A stretch of 64,000 nt of DNA from Cobetia amphilecti (GCF_030010415.1 NZ_JASCSA010000007.1), one strand, 5' to 3'; shown: positions 50,880 through 60,418, counted from the stretch's first letter. Program-made: numbers and translations. The notes: generated from the letters alone by a model not told the origin.

Positions 50880-53138
50880 TCAGGCCATGCCGATGGGATC
50901 GACATCCAGCGACCAGCGCAGGCGGCGTGCGTCGCGGTCCTGCTCGCAGAGCGTCACCAGCCAGGCCGCCGCTTCATGCAATGGGCCGCGTTTCGCACAG
51001 CGCAACAGCAATTGGGCGTGATAGCGATTCTGGCGGCGCTCCATCGGCGCGGGAACCGGGCCGAGGCAATCCACCTTGAGATTGGCAGCCTCGACGTGCT
51101 GGCGCAGGGCGCCACCGACCTTCAATAGCCACTGCTCGACCTGCTGCTGGTCGCTGGCCTCGGCGCGCAGCAGCGCCAGATGGCTGAACGGCGGCAGCTG
51201 GGCGATGCGGCGCTCCTCGAGCAATTCCCCCGCCAGCTGCGGGTAGCCGGCCTGAATCAGCGTCAGCAGGTTGGGGTCTTCCGGGTGGCGGGTCTGGATC
51301 AATACCTCGCCGGGGCGCTCGGCGCGTCCGGCGCGCCCCGCGACCTGCACCAGCAGCTGCGCGGATTGCTCCAGCGCGCGGAAGTCGGCGGCATAGAGGC
51401 CGCTGTCGGCGTTGACCACCACCACCAGGGTGACGTGGGGGAAGTGGTGGCCCTTGGCCAGCATCTGGGTGCCGACCAGCAGGCAAGGCTCGCCACGCCG
51501 AATCACCGCCAGCGCCTCGCTCATGGCGTCCTTGCGCTGGGTGCTGTCGCGGTCGATGCGCAGCACCGGCACGTCGGGGAATTTCTCGCCGAGCAGCTCT
51601 TCGGTGCGCTCGGTGCCCGCGCCCTGCGGGCGCACATCCCCGCTGCCACAGGCCGGGCAGGCATCCGGCAGCGGGCGGGTGCGCTCGCAATGGTGGCAGG
51701 TCAGCTGGGGCGGATGGCGATGCAGGGTCATGCGGGCATCGCAGTTGTCGCATTCGGCAATCCAGCCGCAGGCATGGCAGGTCAGGGTCGGGGCGAAGCC
51801 GCGCCGATTGATGAACACCAGCACCTGATCGCCCTGGGCGAGGCGCTTCTCGATCGCCTCCAGACTCTGGGTCGAGAGGCCGCCCAGCGTCATGCGGCCG
51901 CGCAGGTCGACGGGGTGCAGGCGGGCCGGCTGGCTGCGACCGGCCCGCTGATGCAGGTGCAGATGCGTGAAGCGCCCCTCGCGTGCATGGCGCAGGCTTT
52001 CCAGAGACGGCGTGGCGCTGCCGAGCACCACGGGTATGCCTTCCTGCTTGCCGCGCACCAGCGCCAGATCGCGGGCGTGATAGCGCAGGCCGTCCTGTTG
52101 CTTGAAGGAGCCGTCGTGCTCCTCGTCGACGATGATCACGCCGAGTCTGGCCATCGGCGTGAAGATGGCGGAGCGGGTGCCGATCACGATGCGCGCACGA
52201 CCGCTGCGGGCGGCTTCGAAGCCATCAAGGCGTTCACCATCGCTGACGCCGGAGTGCAGCATCACCTGCGGCACGCGGAAGCGTCTGCGGAAGCGCTCCA
52301 GCGTCTGGGGCGTCAGGCCGATCTCGGGCACCAGCACCAGCGCCTGGCCGCCGCGGTCCAGCACCGCCTCGATCAATTGCAGATAGACCTCGGTCTTGCC
52401 GGAGCCGGTCACGCCCTCCAGCAGCGTGGGCGAGAAGCGGCTCAGGCCTTCATGCAGACGCGAGAGGGCGCGACCCTGCTCATCATTGAGGGCCAGGCCG
52501 GGTTCGGCGAGCACGCCCTTGTTGGCCTGCTCCGGCGTGGCGCCGGTCACCGGCTCCTCACGGGATTCGATATAGCCGCGACCGCGCAGGGTCTCCAGCT
52601 GCTGGCGGGTGAAGCCCTGGGCGGTGATGGCGCTGTGCACCAGGCCATGACGATGCTGAGCGAGCAGCTCCAGCAAGGCGATCTGGCGGGTGGCTCGCCC
52701 CAGGCTTGCCGGCTCGGTGGCGCGGCCCTTGTCGGTCAGCGTCCAGCGCTCACGGGTACGCGCCTCCAGGGCGCGCCCCTGACGCAGCAGCGAGGGCATC
52801 GCCTGGGCGAAGGTGTCGCCGAGCGAGTGCTGGTAATAACGCGCGGTAAACTGACATATCCACAACCAGTCGGCCGGCAGCGGTTCGTCATCGATGACTT
52901 CGCTGACAGGCTTGAGCTTGTCGATGGGGAAGCTTGAGTCGCTGCGCAGCTCGGCGATCACCCCGACCAGCTGGCGACGCCCGAATTCGACGCGCACGCG
53001 CAGGCCCACCTGCCAGCCGTGGCGGGGCGGTTGGCGGGATGGCAGGTAGTCGAACAGATCGCGCAGCGGGCCGGGAATCGCGATGCCCAGCACACGTCCC
53101 GGCAGGTGAGTCGCAGTCTTGTCGGTAGTGTCAGGCAC
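50880..53138 (-). CDS. priA: Primosomal replication protein N' (PriA helicase)
   Basis: Restarts stalled replication forks and loads the primosome. The N-terminal 3'-DNA-binding domain has VRVEFGRRQLVGVI; the helicase core has Walker A GVTGSGKTEVYLQL, VPEIGLTPQTLERF, VIIVDEEHDGSFKQQ and VVLGSATPSLESL. Zinc cysteines lie in CHACGWIAECDNCD and CHHCERTRPLPDACPACG, then GTQMLAKGHHFPHVTLV. GTG 53138 gives 752 residues and fits the family start better than GTG 53201 (E. coli 732). It is divergent from rpmE. Confidence 0.95.
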   Translation of the reverse strand: MPDTTDKTATHLPGRVLGIAIPGPLRDLFDYLPSRQPPRHGWQVGLRVRVEFGRRQLVGVIAELRSDSSFPIDKLKPVSEVIDDEPLPADWLWICQFTARYYQHSLGDTFAQAMPSLLRQGRALEARTRERWTLTDKGRATEPASLGRATRQIALLELLAQHRHGLVHSAITAQGFTRQQLETLRGRGYIESREEPVTGATPEQANKGVLAEPGLALNDEQGRALSRLHEGLSRFSPTLLEGVTGSGKTEVYLQLIEAVLDRGGQALVLVPEIGLTPQTLERFRRRFRVPQVMLHSGVSDGERLDGFEAARSGRARIVIGTRSAIFTPMARLGVIIVDEEHDGSFKQQDGLRYHARDLALVRGKQEGIPVVLGSATPSLESLRHAREGRFTHLHLHQRAGRSQPARLHPVDLRGRMTLGGLSTQSLEAIEKRLAQGDQVLVFINRRGFAPTLTCHACGWIAECDNCDARMTLHRHPPQLTCHHCERTRPLPDACPACGSGDVRPQGAGTERTEELLGEKFPDVPVLRIDRDSTQRKDAMSEALAVIRRGEPCLLVGTQMLAKGHHFPHVTLVVVVNADSGLYAADFRALEQSAQLLVQVAGRAGRAERPGEVLIQTRHPEDPNLLTLIQAGYPQLAGELLEERRIAQLPPFSHLALLRAEASDQQQVEQWLLKVGGALRQHVEAANLKVDCLGPVPAPMERRQNRYHAQLLLRCAKRGPLHEAAAWLVTLCEQDRDARRLRWSLDVDPIGMA

Positions 53139-53241
53139 GCAAGGTATCCGGATATGAGGTGATATGAAGCATTCAGGAAAAACGGGTGTACGCCGTGGCA
53201 CGCAGTCTACAGAGTGTTGCCCGCAATAAACGGCACAAAGT

Positions 53242-53270
53242 TTGGTCTTGCGGCAGATGACTGGTAAAAT
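53242..53270 (+). promoter_or_regulatory. Extended -10 promoter for rpmE
   Basis: TTGGTC (53242-53247), 17-base spacer, TGG then TAAAAT (53265-53270). It lies 110 bases before rpmE in the priA-rpmE divergent gap. Confidence 0.55.
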
Positions 53271-53379
53271 GCGCGGCCTTCCGTCGGAAACGGCGGAATG
53301 ACCGGTTCAATCCAAAACCCGTGTACGGTGCCTGGCAAGTGATCAGGTGGCGGTGCACAGCGACCTGAGGTTACACATC

Positions 53380-53592
53380 ATGAAACAGGGTATCCATCCG
53401 GACTACCAGCGCCAGACCGCAACTTGCTCCTGCGGCGCGCAGCACGAAATCGGTACCACTTCCAAGCAGACTTTCGCGCTTGACGTGTGCTCCGAGTGCC
53501 ACCCGTTCTACACCGGCAAGCAGAAGCAGGCTACCACCGGTGGTCGCGTCGAGCGCTTCAACAAGCGTTTCGGTGCTGCCATCAAGCGCTGA
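53380..53592 (+). CDS. rpmE: 50S ribosomal protein L31, zinc type
   Basis: Large-subunit protein bridging to the 30S head. Residues Cys16, Cys18, Cys37 and Cys40 (CSCG and VCSECHPF) form the zinc site, so this is the zinc-containing form that doubles as a cellular zinc store. FYTGKQK and GGRVERFNKRFG are typical. ATG 53380 (MKQGIHPDYQ) with TGAGG upstream gives 70 residues, the E. coli length. A T-rich terminator follows. Confidence 0.97.
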   Translation: MKQGIHPDYQRQTATCSCGAQHEIGTTSKQTFALDVCSECHPFYTGKQKQATTGGRVERFNKRFGAAIKR

Positions 53593-53648
53593 TACCTTCA
53601 GCTGCTTGTCGCTTTCATGGCGCTGCGCATCTTGCAGCGTCATGGACG

Positions 53649-53676
53649 AAAAACCCGCTCACGAGCGGGTTTTTTT
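53649..53676 (+). terminator. Intrinsic terminator of rpmE
   Basis: AAAAACCCGCT pairs with AGCGGGTTTTT around CACG and runs into seven T. A textbook terminator. Confidence 0.92.
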
Positions 53677-53998
53677 GTGCCTGTCGTTCAGGCCGCTCTG
53701 AAGAGAGCCACGACCATGGCAGCCGGCCCGGGATGCCCTTGTCGTGATGTTCTGGTCGTAATGGTCTGATGTGATGGTCTGCCGTGATGCCCTTGCGAAG
53801 ATGTCACCCCGGCGCTGCGCTTGCTGAAAGGAAAGATTGTTTCCGATTTGGCACTTTTTCTGCTCTGCCTCTGCATCAAGCGCGCCGGAATGGCGGGTTG
53901 CGTCAGTGATAGGTCGAAAATCGAGGATCTTGCACGAATCGTGGCGTCATCTCGGGGCGAAATCGGCGTGGAAGCCGGTCAGCGATAAGGAAAGGTTT

Positions 53999-54064
53999 AT
54001 GGCTGAGCAGGGCATCCATAACGTTAGACGAATGGCTAAAATGTTTTTTAAACAATCGTTTTAA
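53999..54064 (+). CDS. Possible 21-aa small protein or leader
   Basis: ATG 53999 follows AAGGA at seven bases (AAGGAAAGG). It encodes MAEQGIHNVRRMAKMFFKQS plus Phe and ends at TAA 54062. The peptide is basic and amphipathic, and its AT-rich codons (AAA, TTT, TCG, TTT at the end) differ from neighbours. No homologue is recognised; it could be a small protein, a leader for maeB, or chance. Confidence 0.3.
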   Translation: MAEQGIHNVRRMAKMFFKQSF

Positions 54065-54092
54065 AGTCATGCATAACAGCAAGTTGCGTCGG

Positions 54093-54119
54093 TTGTTCAG
54101 AGGTGTCTTTTTCTATATT
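54093..54119 (+). promoter_or_regulatory. Possible promoter for maeB
   Basis: TATATT (54114-54119) with TTGTTC (54093-54098) 15 bases upstream, about 40 bases before maeB. The spacer is short and the -35 weak. Confidence 0.35.
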
Positions 54120-54160
54120 CTGGAGCAGCCAACCCCCCGCCAAAATACCGGATGACACGC

Positions 54161-55429
54161 ATGTCTGATGCCATGAAGAAAGCAGCACTGCAATATCACG
54201 CCGAACCGATTCCCGGAAAGCTCTCCATCGAGCTGACCAAGCCGACCGAGACCGCCAAGCACCTGGCGCTGGCCTACAGCCCGGGCGTTGCCGAGCCGTG
54301 CCGAGAAATCGCCGCCGACCCGGAAAATGCCTACCTGTACACCGGCAAGGGCAACCTGGTCGCGGTCATCTCTGACGGGACTGCCATCCTTGGCCTGGGC
54401 AACCTGGGGCCGCTGGCTTCCAAGCCGGTCATGGAAGGCAAGGGCGTGCTGTTCAAGCGCTTCGCTGGCATCAACTCCGTCGATGTCGAAGTGGATGCGG
54501 AAAGCCCGCAGGCCTTCATCGACACCGTGCGTCGCATCCACACCACCTACGGTGGCATCAACCTGGAAGACATCAAGGCACCGGAGTGCTTCGAAGTCGA
54601 ACAGGCGCTGATCGAACAGTGCAACATCCCGGTCTTCCATGACGACCAGCACGGTACCGCCATCGTCACCGCGGCCGGCATGCTCAACGCCCTGGATATC
54701 GCCGGCAAGAAGCTGGAAGACGCGCGCATCGTCTGCCTGGGTGCCGGCGCTGCCGCCATCGCCTGCATGAAGCTGCTGGTGGCCAGTGGTGCCAAGGTCG
54801 AGAACATCTTCATGCTCGACCGCAAGGGCGTGATCCACAGCGGTCGTGACGACCTGAACCAGTACAAGGCGATGTTCGCCACCGAGACAGAGCTGCGCAC
54901 CCTGGACGATGCCATCGATGGCGCCGACGTCTTCGTCGGTCTGTCCGGCCCGAACCTGCTCAAGGCAGAGCAGCTCAAGAAGATGGCCGTCAATCCGATC
55001 GTCTTCGCCTGCTCCAACCCGGACCCGGAGATTCACCCGGATACCGCTCGCGAAGCACGCCCGGACGTCATCATGGCGACAGGTCGCTCCGACTACCCGA
55101 ACCAGGTCAACAACGTGCTGGGCTTCCCGTTCATCTTCCGTGGCGCGCTGGATGTGCGTGCGACGCGCATCAATGAAGAGATGAAGCTGGCCGCCGTTCA
55201 CGCCCTGAAAGACCTGGCGCGTGAGCCGGTCAGCCAGGATGTGCTGGATGCCTACGAGATCGACAGCCTCGAATTCGGCCCGGGTTACATCATCCCGACG
55301 CCGATGGACTCGCGTCTGCTCGAGCGTCTGCCGGCCGCCGTGGCCCAGGCGGCCATCGATTCCGGTGTCGCACGCAAGCCGTACCCGGCGCACTACCCGC
55401 TGACCAGCACGGATCAGGTCTACGGTTAA
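54161..55429 (+). CDS. maeB: Malic enzyme, short form without PTA domain
   Basis: Oxidative decarboxylation of malate to pyruvate, likely NADP-linked as in close relatives. The N-terminus (YHAEPIPGKLSIELTKP, LALAYSPGVAEP) and LFKRFAGINSVDVEV, CNIPVFHDDQHGTAIVTAAG, IVCLGAGAAAIACMKLL and VFACSNPDPEIHPD are family marks. At 422 residues it matches Pseudomonas MaeB and lacks the phosphotransacetylase-like C-terminal domain of E. coli MaeB (759). ATG 54161 is chosen for its GGA at eight bases and the MSD start; ATG 54152 is an alternative. Confidence 0.95.
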   Translation: MSDAMKKAALQYHAEPIPGKLSIELTKPTETAKHLALAYSPGVAEPCREIAADPENAYLYTGKGNLVAVISDGTAILGLGNLGPLASKPVMEGKGVLFKRFAGINSVDVEVDAESPQAFIDTVRRIHTTYGGINLEDIKAPECFEVEQALIEQCNIPVFHDDQHGTAIVTAAGMLNALDIAGKKLEDARIVCLGAGAAAIACMKLLVASGAKVENIFMLDRKGVIHSGRDDLNQYKAMFATETELRTLDDAIDGADVFVGLSGPNLLKAEQLKKMAVNPIVFACSNPDPEIHPDTAREARPDVIMATGRSDYPNQVNNVLGFPFIFRGALDVRATRINEEMKLAAVHALKDLAREPVSQDVLDAYEIDSLEFGPGYIIPTPMDSRLLERLPAAVAQAAIDSGVARKPYPAHYPLTSTDQVYG

Positions 55430-55483
55430 GCGTCAGCGGTCGAATGGCCGGTTGGCGGCGTCGCTGAAGCGACGCAGGACATG

Positions 55484-55523
55484 AAAAAGCCCTCGTCGGA
55501 GATTCCGGCGAGGGCTTTTTGTT
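55484..55523. terminator. Bidirectional terminator, maeB(+) / DUF481(-)
   Basis: AAAAAGCCCTCGTCGG (55484-55499) pairs with CCGGCGAGGGCTTTTT (55505-55520), one G-T pair. A separate GCGTCGC/GCGACGC hairpin (55458-55475) lies just before it. Confidence 0.9.
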
Positions 55524-55603
55524 GGTGGCTGCTTTCAGTCATGAACCGCGAGCCATGAGCCACCAGCGACTGGCACCTGGGCAGGCAGGCGTCAGGCCTG
55601 TGC

Positions 55604-56365
55604 TCAGAAGCTGTAGAGGATGGAGGCCGCCGTGGTGGTGTCGGTCTTGGCATCCGACTCGTCGGGCGGGTTGGTGTTGTTCTCGATCTCGTGCGAGAGC
55701 TTGAGAGCGAGGCTTGCATTGATGGCGACCGTCAGCGCGGTATAGCTGCGACTGATCACGTTCTCGCGTGTGGCCTCCGCCGAGAACTGCTGTTCGAACT
55801 TGGAGGTGTCGGACAGCTGCCAGCGGTAGTCCATCGCGCCATAGCCCAGCAGGTAGTTCTCGTGATCCCCCGCCGTGATGTCATCGAAGCGATAGCCCGG
55901 CCCGGCCTCGAGGGAGAGGTTGTGCTCGGGGCCATCCAGTATCGTGATGCCCTCACCGACGATGGAGGTGACCTGGTGGTTGTAGCCGGAGAAGCGCTCC
56001 TTCTCCCAGCGCAGCAGCCCGAAGGCGTAGTGATCATCGCTGAGATCATAGCGCTCGCGCTGTCCGACCAGGTACTTGTCGGTCGTGGTCTCGCCACTGC
56101 TGGAGACATGCTTGGCCTCCACACGGAAGGTGTGAGTCCAGGGCTTCAGATGCCAGGAGAGGCTGGTCTTGCCCAGCAGGGTCTCGCTGTTCGAGTTGCC
56201 CGACAGCTTGGTGAAGCCCAGCTCGGCCTGGCCGCTGAAGGGCTCAGAGTCCTCGCTGGCGGGTGGCGGTGCATAGAAGAGGTCGTCTGCGACAGCCGTG
56301 TCGAGGGGAAGCAGGGCCAGGCACAGAAACGCGGTCCTGCGCAGTGTGGGCAATGGGTGAAGCAT
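55604..56365 (-). CDS. DUF481 (YdiY-like) outer-membrane protein
   Basis: Predicted outer-membrane beta-barrel of the DUF481 family, whose E. coli member YdiY is acid-inducible. MLHPLPTLRRTAFLCLALLP begins a signal peptide ending near DTAVA. The mature part alternates hydrophobic and polar residues, with GQAELGFTKLSGNSNSETLL and SLSWHLKPWTHTFRVEAKHV, and ends in the aromatic SILYSF. GGAG five bases before ATG 56365 decides the start; ATGs at 56395-56401 are alternatives. Length is 253 residues. Function is unknown. Confidence 0.85.
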   Translation of the reverse strand: MLHPLPTLRRTAFLCLALLPLDTAVADDLFYAPPPASEDSEPFSGQAELGFTKLSGNSNSETLLGKTSLSWHLKPWTHTFRVEAKHVSSSGETTTDKYLVGQRERYDLSDDHYAFGLLRWEKERFSGYNHQVTSIVGEGITILDGPEHNLSLEAGPGYRFDDITAGDHENYLLGYGAMDYRWQLSDTSKFEQQFSAEATRENVISRSYTALTVAINASLALKLSHEIENNTNPPDESDAKTDTTTAASILYSF

Positions 56366-56512
56366 GCGAACTCCGGCATGTTTGAGGCATGACATCATCA
56401 TCGGGAATGTGGCTTGCGAGATGACGCTTGCTGAGCGAGGCGGCCTGGCGCGTCATCCGGACGCTACCAGTGGATCGCGATATGGGGGAGCCTTGCGAAT
56501 GCTCAGATGGCA

Positions 56513-56537
56513 GAAGAGCGACCAGCGGCCGCTCTTC
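56513..56537 (-). terminator. Hairpin downstream of mrcA
   Basis: GAAGAGCG pairs with CGCTCTTC (56513-56520 with 56530-56537), followed on the - strand by TGCC rather than a T-run. Probably a weak mrcA terminator. Confidence 0.4.
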
Positions 56538-56589
56538 CTTGGGCTCTCCCCCTGCCGATGAGGCTGGCAGGCGAGGTCTGGAGATCAGA

Positions 56590-59106
56590 TCAGAAGATGG
56601 CCTCGAAAGTTCCGGTACCTTCCGAACCGCTTTCCTGCTCCAGTTCCTTGCGGATGGTGCGTTCCTGGTAGGGCGGCAGATTATCCTTGCGGAACAGCTC
56701 ACTGATGCCGCCGGACTGACCGCTGCGCAGGCGCTTGCCAGAGTCCGGGTCGATGGTCGCCGTCACGATGTTGTCCGGACGCTCCATGGTGGAGGACGGC
56801 ATGCCCTTGAGGGCACCGCGCATGTAGTCGGCCCAGATGGGCAGGGCGGCCTGGGCGCCATACTCGGCCAGGGTGTCGTTGGAGTCCTTGCCGACCCAGA
56901 CCGTGGCCACCAGCTTGCTGTTGAAGCCGGAGAACCAGGCATCACGCTGGTCGTTGGTGGTGCCGGTCTTGCCGGCCAGATCATCACGACCCAGCGCCAG
57001 GGCGCCACGGCCAGTACCGCGCTTGATGACATCCTGCATCATGTCACGGATCAGATACATGGCTTCGGGGGAGGCGACACGCTCGGCCAGCGGGTACTGG
57101 CGACCGTCACGATTGACGGTGACCATGCCCGGCGCACAGTTGGCGCAGGCAACCGGCGGATGCGCTTCATAGTCGGTCTCGTCATCGCCACGCGTGATGG
57201 TATCGATGTACCAGGGCTCGACACGGAAGCCGCCATTGGAGAGCACGGCATAGCCGCGTGCCATCTCCAGCGGGGTCAGCGAGGCGCTGCCCAGGGCCAG
57301 TGACAGGCCATTGGGCAGCTCGTCACGCTGGAAGCCCAGCTTGACCAGGAAGTCGAGAGTCTTGTCGAGGCCGACTGTCTGCAGCAGACGCACGGAGACC
57401 AGGTTCAGCGAACGATACAGGCCAACGCGGATACGGGTCGGGCCGGTGAACTTGCCGCCGGCATTCTCCGGACGCCACACCTTGCCGCCGTCCTGAAGCA
57501 CGACAGGGGCGTTGTTGATGATGGTCGCCGGCGACATGCCGGCCTGCTCGAGCCCGGACAGATAGACGAACGGCTTGAAGATCGAGCCTGCCTGACGGCG
57601 TGCCTGGATGGCGCGGTTGAACTTGCTGGCGGAATAGCTGAAGCCACCTTGCAGGGCGAGGATGGCACCACTTTCCGGGTCCAGCGAGACGATGGCGGAT
57701 TGCGCGTCCGGCAGCTGGCCCAGACGGTAGCCGTCGTCCTGCTTGATCACGCGTACCAGATCACCGGCCTTGGCGATCTCGGCGGCCGAGCCCGGCACGC
57801 CACCACGCCATTTGGCGCTCTTGTACTCGCGCGCCCACTTCAGGCCATCCCAGTCGAGGGTCACGACCGTGGCGTCGGCCAGCAGTGCCTTCATCTGCTT
57901 GCCGGTGCTTTCGACCACGATGGCGGCCTTCAGCGGGCCGTAATCCGGGGTGCGATCGAGCACTTTCAGCCAGTTCGAGACATCACGGTCGATGCCGGCG
58001 ATGCGCTTCTCGCTTTTCTGGGCCGCCTGCTTGGCGGTTTCCAGCACTTCCGGTGACTTGGAGAGTTCTTCCTCGAGGCCGGCCTGATCGGTCTGGTCCT
58101 GAGCTTCCGCCAGGGAGGCGGCGATGTCGGATTCCTCGACCCCGCGCCAACCGTGGCGGGTATCGTAGGCGATCAGTCCCTTGATCAGCGCATCACGTGC
58201 CATTGGCTGCAGCGAGCTGTCCAGCGTCGTGGTGATGCGGACGTTGTCGGTGTAGGCCTTGTCGCCGAAGCGGTCGACGGCGAAGCTGCGTGCCATTTCC
58301 GCGACATAGGGTGCCTGCACTTCCGGTCTGGAATAGTGGCGTGCCGCGGTGATCGGTGCCTTGACGGCTTCGTCATAGGCCTGCGGCTCGATGTAGCCCA
58401 GCTCCTTCATGCGCAGCAGGATCCAGTTGCGACGGATCAGTGCGCGCTGCGGGTTGGTCAGCGGGTTGAAGCTCGATGGCGCCTTGGGTAGGCCGGCCAG
58501 CATGGCCTGCTCGGCCAGGGTCAGTTCATCCAGGGACTTGTCGTAGTAGGTACGCGCAGCGGCGGCGATCCCGTAGGCGCGATGGCCCAGGAAGATCTTG
58601 TTGACGTAGAGCTCCATGATCTCCTGCTTGGAGAGGATCTCTTCCATCTGCAGCGACAGCAGAATCTCGCGAATCTTGCGCGTGAAGGTCTGGTCCAGCG
58701 TCAGCAGATAGTTGCGCGCTACCTGCATGGTGATGGTGCTGCCACCGGACTGGATGCTGCCGCTGGAGGCCAGCTGCACGGCCGCGCGCGCCAGCCCCTT
58801 GGGGTCGATGCCCGGGTGGGAGAAGAAGTTGCTGTCCTCGGCGGCGAGGAGGGCGTCGACGAAGGTCTCGGGGATCTCGTCGTAGGTGACCGGGATGCGG
58901 CGCTGATCACCGTATTCGCCGATCAGCTTGCCATCGCGGGTATAGATGCGCAGCGGCGTCTGCAGCTTGGTATCCTGAAGCTGATGGACGTCGGGTAGGC
59001 CCGGCGAGAAGTACAGCGAAGCGCCAACGATGGCCAGAAGTCCCGCGGCACATAGTGATAGCAGCAGCCAGAACACTGGCGAAAATAGTCGTCTCAATAG
59101 CTTCAT
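56590..59106 (-). CDS. mrcA: Penicillin-binding protein 1A
   Basis: Bifunctional class A PBP polymerising and cross-linking peptidoglycan. After a short cytoplasmic part and a membrane helix (FSPVFWLLLSLCAAGLLAIV), the GT51 domain has AAEDSNFFSHPGIDPKGLAR, GGSTITMQVARNYLL and ILLSLQMEEILSKQEIMELY. The transpeptidase has the active Ser in RQAGSIFKPF and the KTGTTND box. An insert of about 100 residues between the domains is the OB-like ODD region that contacts LpoA in E. coli. ATG 59106 gives 838 residues (E. coli 850). It is divergent from pilM, the same arrangement as ponA-pilM in Pseudomonas. Confidence 0.95.
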   Translation of the reverse strand: MKLLRRLFSPVFWLLLSLCAAGLLAIVGASLYFSPGLPDVHQLQDTKLQTPLRIYTRDGKLIGEYGDQRRIPVTYDEIPETFVDALLAAEDSNFFSHPGIDPKGLARAAVQLASSGSIQSGGSTITMQVARNYLLTLDQTFTRKIREILLSLQMEEILSKQEIMELYVNKIFLGHRAYGIAAAARTYYDKSLDELTLAEQAMLAGLPKAPSSFNPLTNPQRALIRRNWILLRMKELGYIEPQAYDEAVKAPITAARHYSRPEVQAPYVAEMARSFAVDRFGDKAYTDNVRITTTLDSSLQPMARDALIKGLIAYDTRHGWRGVEESDIAASLAEAQDQTDQAGLEEELSKSPEVLETAKQAAQKSEKRIAGIDRDVSNWLKVLDRTPDYGPLKAAIVVESTGKQMKALLADATVVTLDWDGLKWAREYKSAKWRGGVPGSAAEIAKAGDLVRVIKQDDGYRLGQLPDAQSAIVSLDPESGAILALQGGFSYSASKFNRAIQARRQAGSIFKPFVYLSGLEQAGMSPATIINNAPVVLQDGGKVWRPENAGGKFTGPTRIRVGLYRSLNLVSVRLLQTVGLDKTLDFLVKLGFQRDELPNGLSLALGSASLTPLEMARGYAVLSNGGFRVEPWYIDTITRGDDETDYEAHPPVACANCAPGMVTVNRDGRQYPLAERVASPEAMYLIRDMMQDVIKRGTGRGALALGRDDLAGKTGTTNDQRDAWFSGFNSKLVATVWVGKDSNDTLAEYGAQAALPIWADYMRGALKGMPSSTMERPDNIVTATIDPDSGKRLRSGQSGGISELFRKDNLPPYQERTIRKELEQESGSEGTGTFEAIF

Positions 59107-59175
59107 GGCAAGACAGGGTCCGTGGGTAAGAAAAGCGAGTGGCTGCGCGGGGATTGGCAATTCCATTGCTGGGGC

Positions 59176-59204
59176 ATTATAAGTAGCGGGTTCAGATGCG
59201 GCCA
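59176..59204 (-). promoter_or_regulatory. Possible promoter for mrcA
   Basis: A consensus TATAAT on the - strand (59181-59176), 70 bases before the mrcA ATG, with a weak TGGCCG 17 bases upstream. Confidence 0.45.
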
Positions 59205-59353
59205 GCGTTGAACCCTGACTTGCGCGTCTGTTGTGTTATTCTGGGAAACATAATGTAACATCCTGGAATGATAGAGGGTGTCGCGGCAACGTCGTCAGGG
59301 AACCGGCGGCCAGCCAGTCTGGCAAGATCGTCATCAGAGCAGGGGAACGCCAA

Positions 59354-60418
59354 TTGCTGGGACTCAAATCCGCCGGCAAGGGACTCATCGGGGTCGATAT
59401 CACGTCGGCCACGGTGAAGCTCCTGGAGCTGTCCAGGCAAGGAAATCGATACCAGATCGATAGCTATGCGGTGCGTCCACTCAAGGAAGGCGCAGTCGTC
59501 GAGCGACGTATACGGGACATGGACGAAGTCGTGCTGGCCATCAAGCGCGCGGTCGAGCAGGCACAGCCGCGCTCGAAGCGTGCTGTGGTCGCGGTTCCCG
59601 CGAGCGCTGCCATCACCAAGACATTGAGCTTCCCGGCCAATCTCGCCGATGACGAGATCGAGCAGCGCATCGCGCTCGAGTCCGAGAAGCACTTTCCCTT
59701 TCCGCTGAACGATGTCGCGTTCGACTTCCAGCATCTGGGCGTCAATCCGCGCAATCCCGATCAGCAGGATCTGCTGCTGGTGGCGTGTCGCAGCCTGGAC
59801 GTCGATCAGCTGACCTCGGCACTGTCCCAGGCCGGCCTCGAGCCGGCTGCCGTCGATGTCGAGACCTTCTCCCTCGAGCGCGCCTTCGGCGAGCTGCGTC
59901 ATCAGTTGCCGCCGACCTACGACAACGAAGAGTGCGTTGCCGTCGTCGATATCGGCGCGACGATGACCGCCTTCCACGTCATCCAGAATGGCCGCATCGT
60001 CTACAGTCGCGACGCCGTCTTCGGTGGGCGTCAGCTGACGGACGAGATCATGAATCGCTTCGATCTCTCCAATGATGAGGCGGGCCTGGCCAAGAAGCGG
60101 GGCGGTCTGCCGGATACCTATGACAGCGAAGTGCTGGGTCCGTTCCGCGAGACGCTCATCCAGCAGATCGCACGCTCACTGCAGCTCTATTACACCGCCG
60201 GCAAGCGCCGCGAGGTGCAGCGTATCCTGCTCGGGGGCGGTACGGCCGCCATCGTCGGGCTGCGTGAAGGCCTGGCGGAACACACCGGGCTTGAAGTGAT
60301 CATGGCCAACCCCTTCACTCACATGAGCGTCAATCCGCGCGTCGACATCCAGGCGCTGGCGGGCGATGCCCCGGCGATGCTCACGGCCTGCGGTCTTGCG
60401 ATGAGGAAGCGCTCATGA
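59354..60418 (+). CDS. pilM: Type IV pilus inner-membrane protein PilM (TTG start)
   Basis: Actin-like cytoplasmic protein that binds the PilN tail in the pilus alignment complex. LIGVDITSATVKLLELSR is the first phosphate loop; VVDIGATMTAFHVIQNG and FGGRQLTDEIMNRF follow, and ILLGGGTAAIVGL is the adenosine motif. The start is TTG 59354 after AGGGGA (59341-59346) at seven bases, giving 354 residues, the length of P. aeruginosa PilM; the frame is open further upstream to GTG/ATG-like codons but without similarity. The stop overlaps pilN as ATGA. Confidence 0.94.
   Translation: MLGLKSAGKGLIGVDITSATVKLLELSRQGNRYQIDSYAVRPLKEGAVVERRIRDMDEVVLAIKRAVEQAQPRSKRAVVAVPASAAITKTLSFPANLADDEIEQRIALESEKHFPFPLNDVAFDFQHLGVNPRNPDQQDLLLVACRSLDVDQLTSALSQAGLEPAAVDVETFSLERAFGELRHQLPPTYDNEECVAVVDIGATMTAFHVIQNGRIVYSRDAVFGGRQLTDEIMNRFDLSNDEAGLAKKRGGLPDTYDSEVLGPFRETLIQQIARSLQLYYTAGKRREVQRILLGGGTAAIVGLREGLAEHTGLEVIMANPFTHMSVNPRVDIQALAGDAPAMLTACGLAMRKRS

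Larger units (their letters stand above)
53677..54160 (+). other. rpmE-maeB intergenic region
   Basis: About 480 bases with no firm gene. The half next to maeB is noticeably AT-rich for this genome (around 54035-54075 and 54105-54120). It holds a possible small frame and a possible maeB promoter, both listed separately. Confidence 0.4.

Noticed and set aside
51180..52937. 585-codon open frame opposite priA
   Set aside because: Antisense shadow of priA with no ribosome site or domain.
59249..59254. CATAAT as a pilM promoter -10
   Set aside because: No matching -35, and no sigma-54 site (TGGCAC, five bases, TTGCA) was found either.
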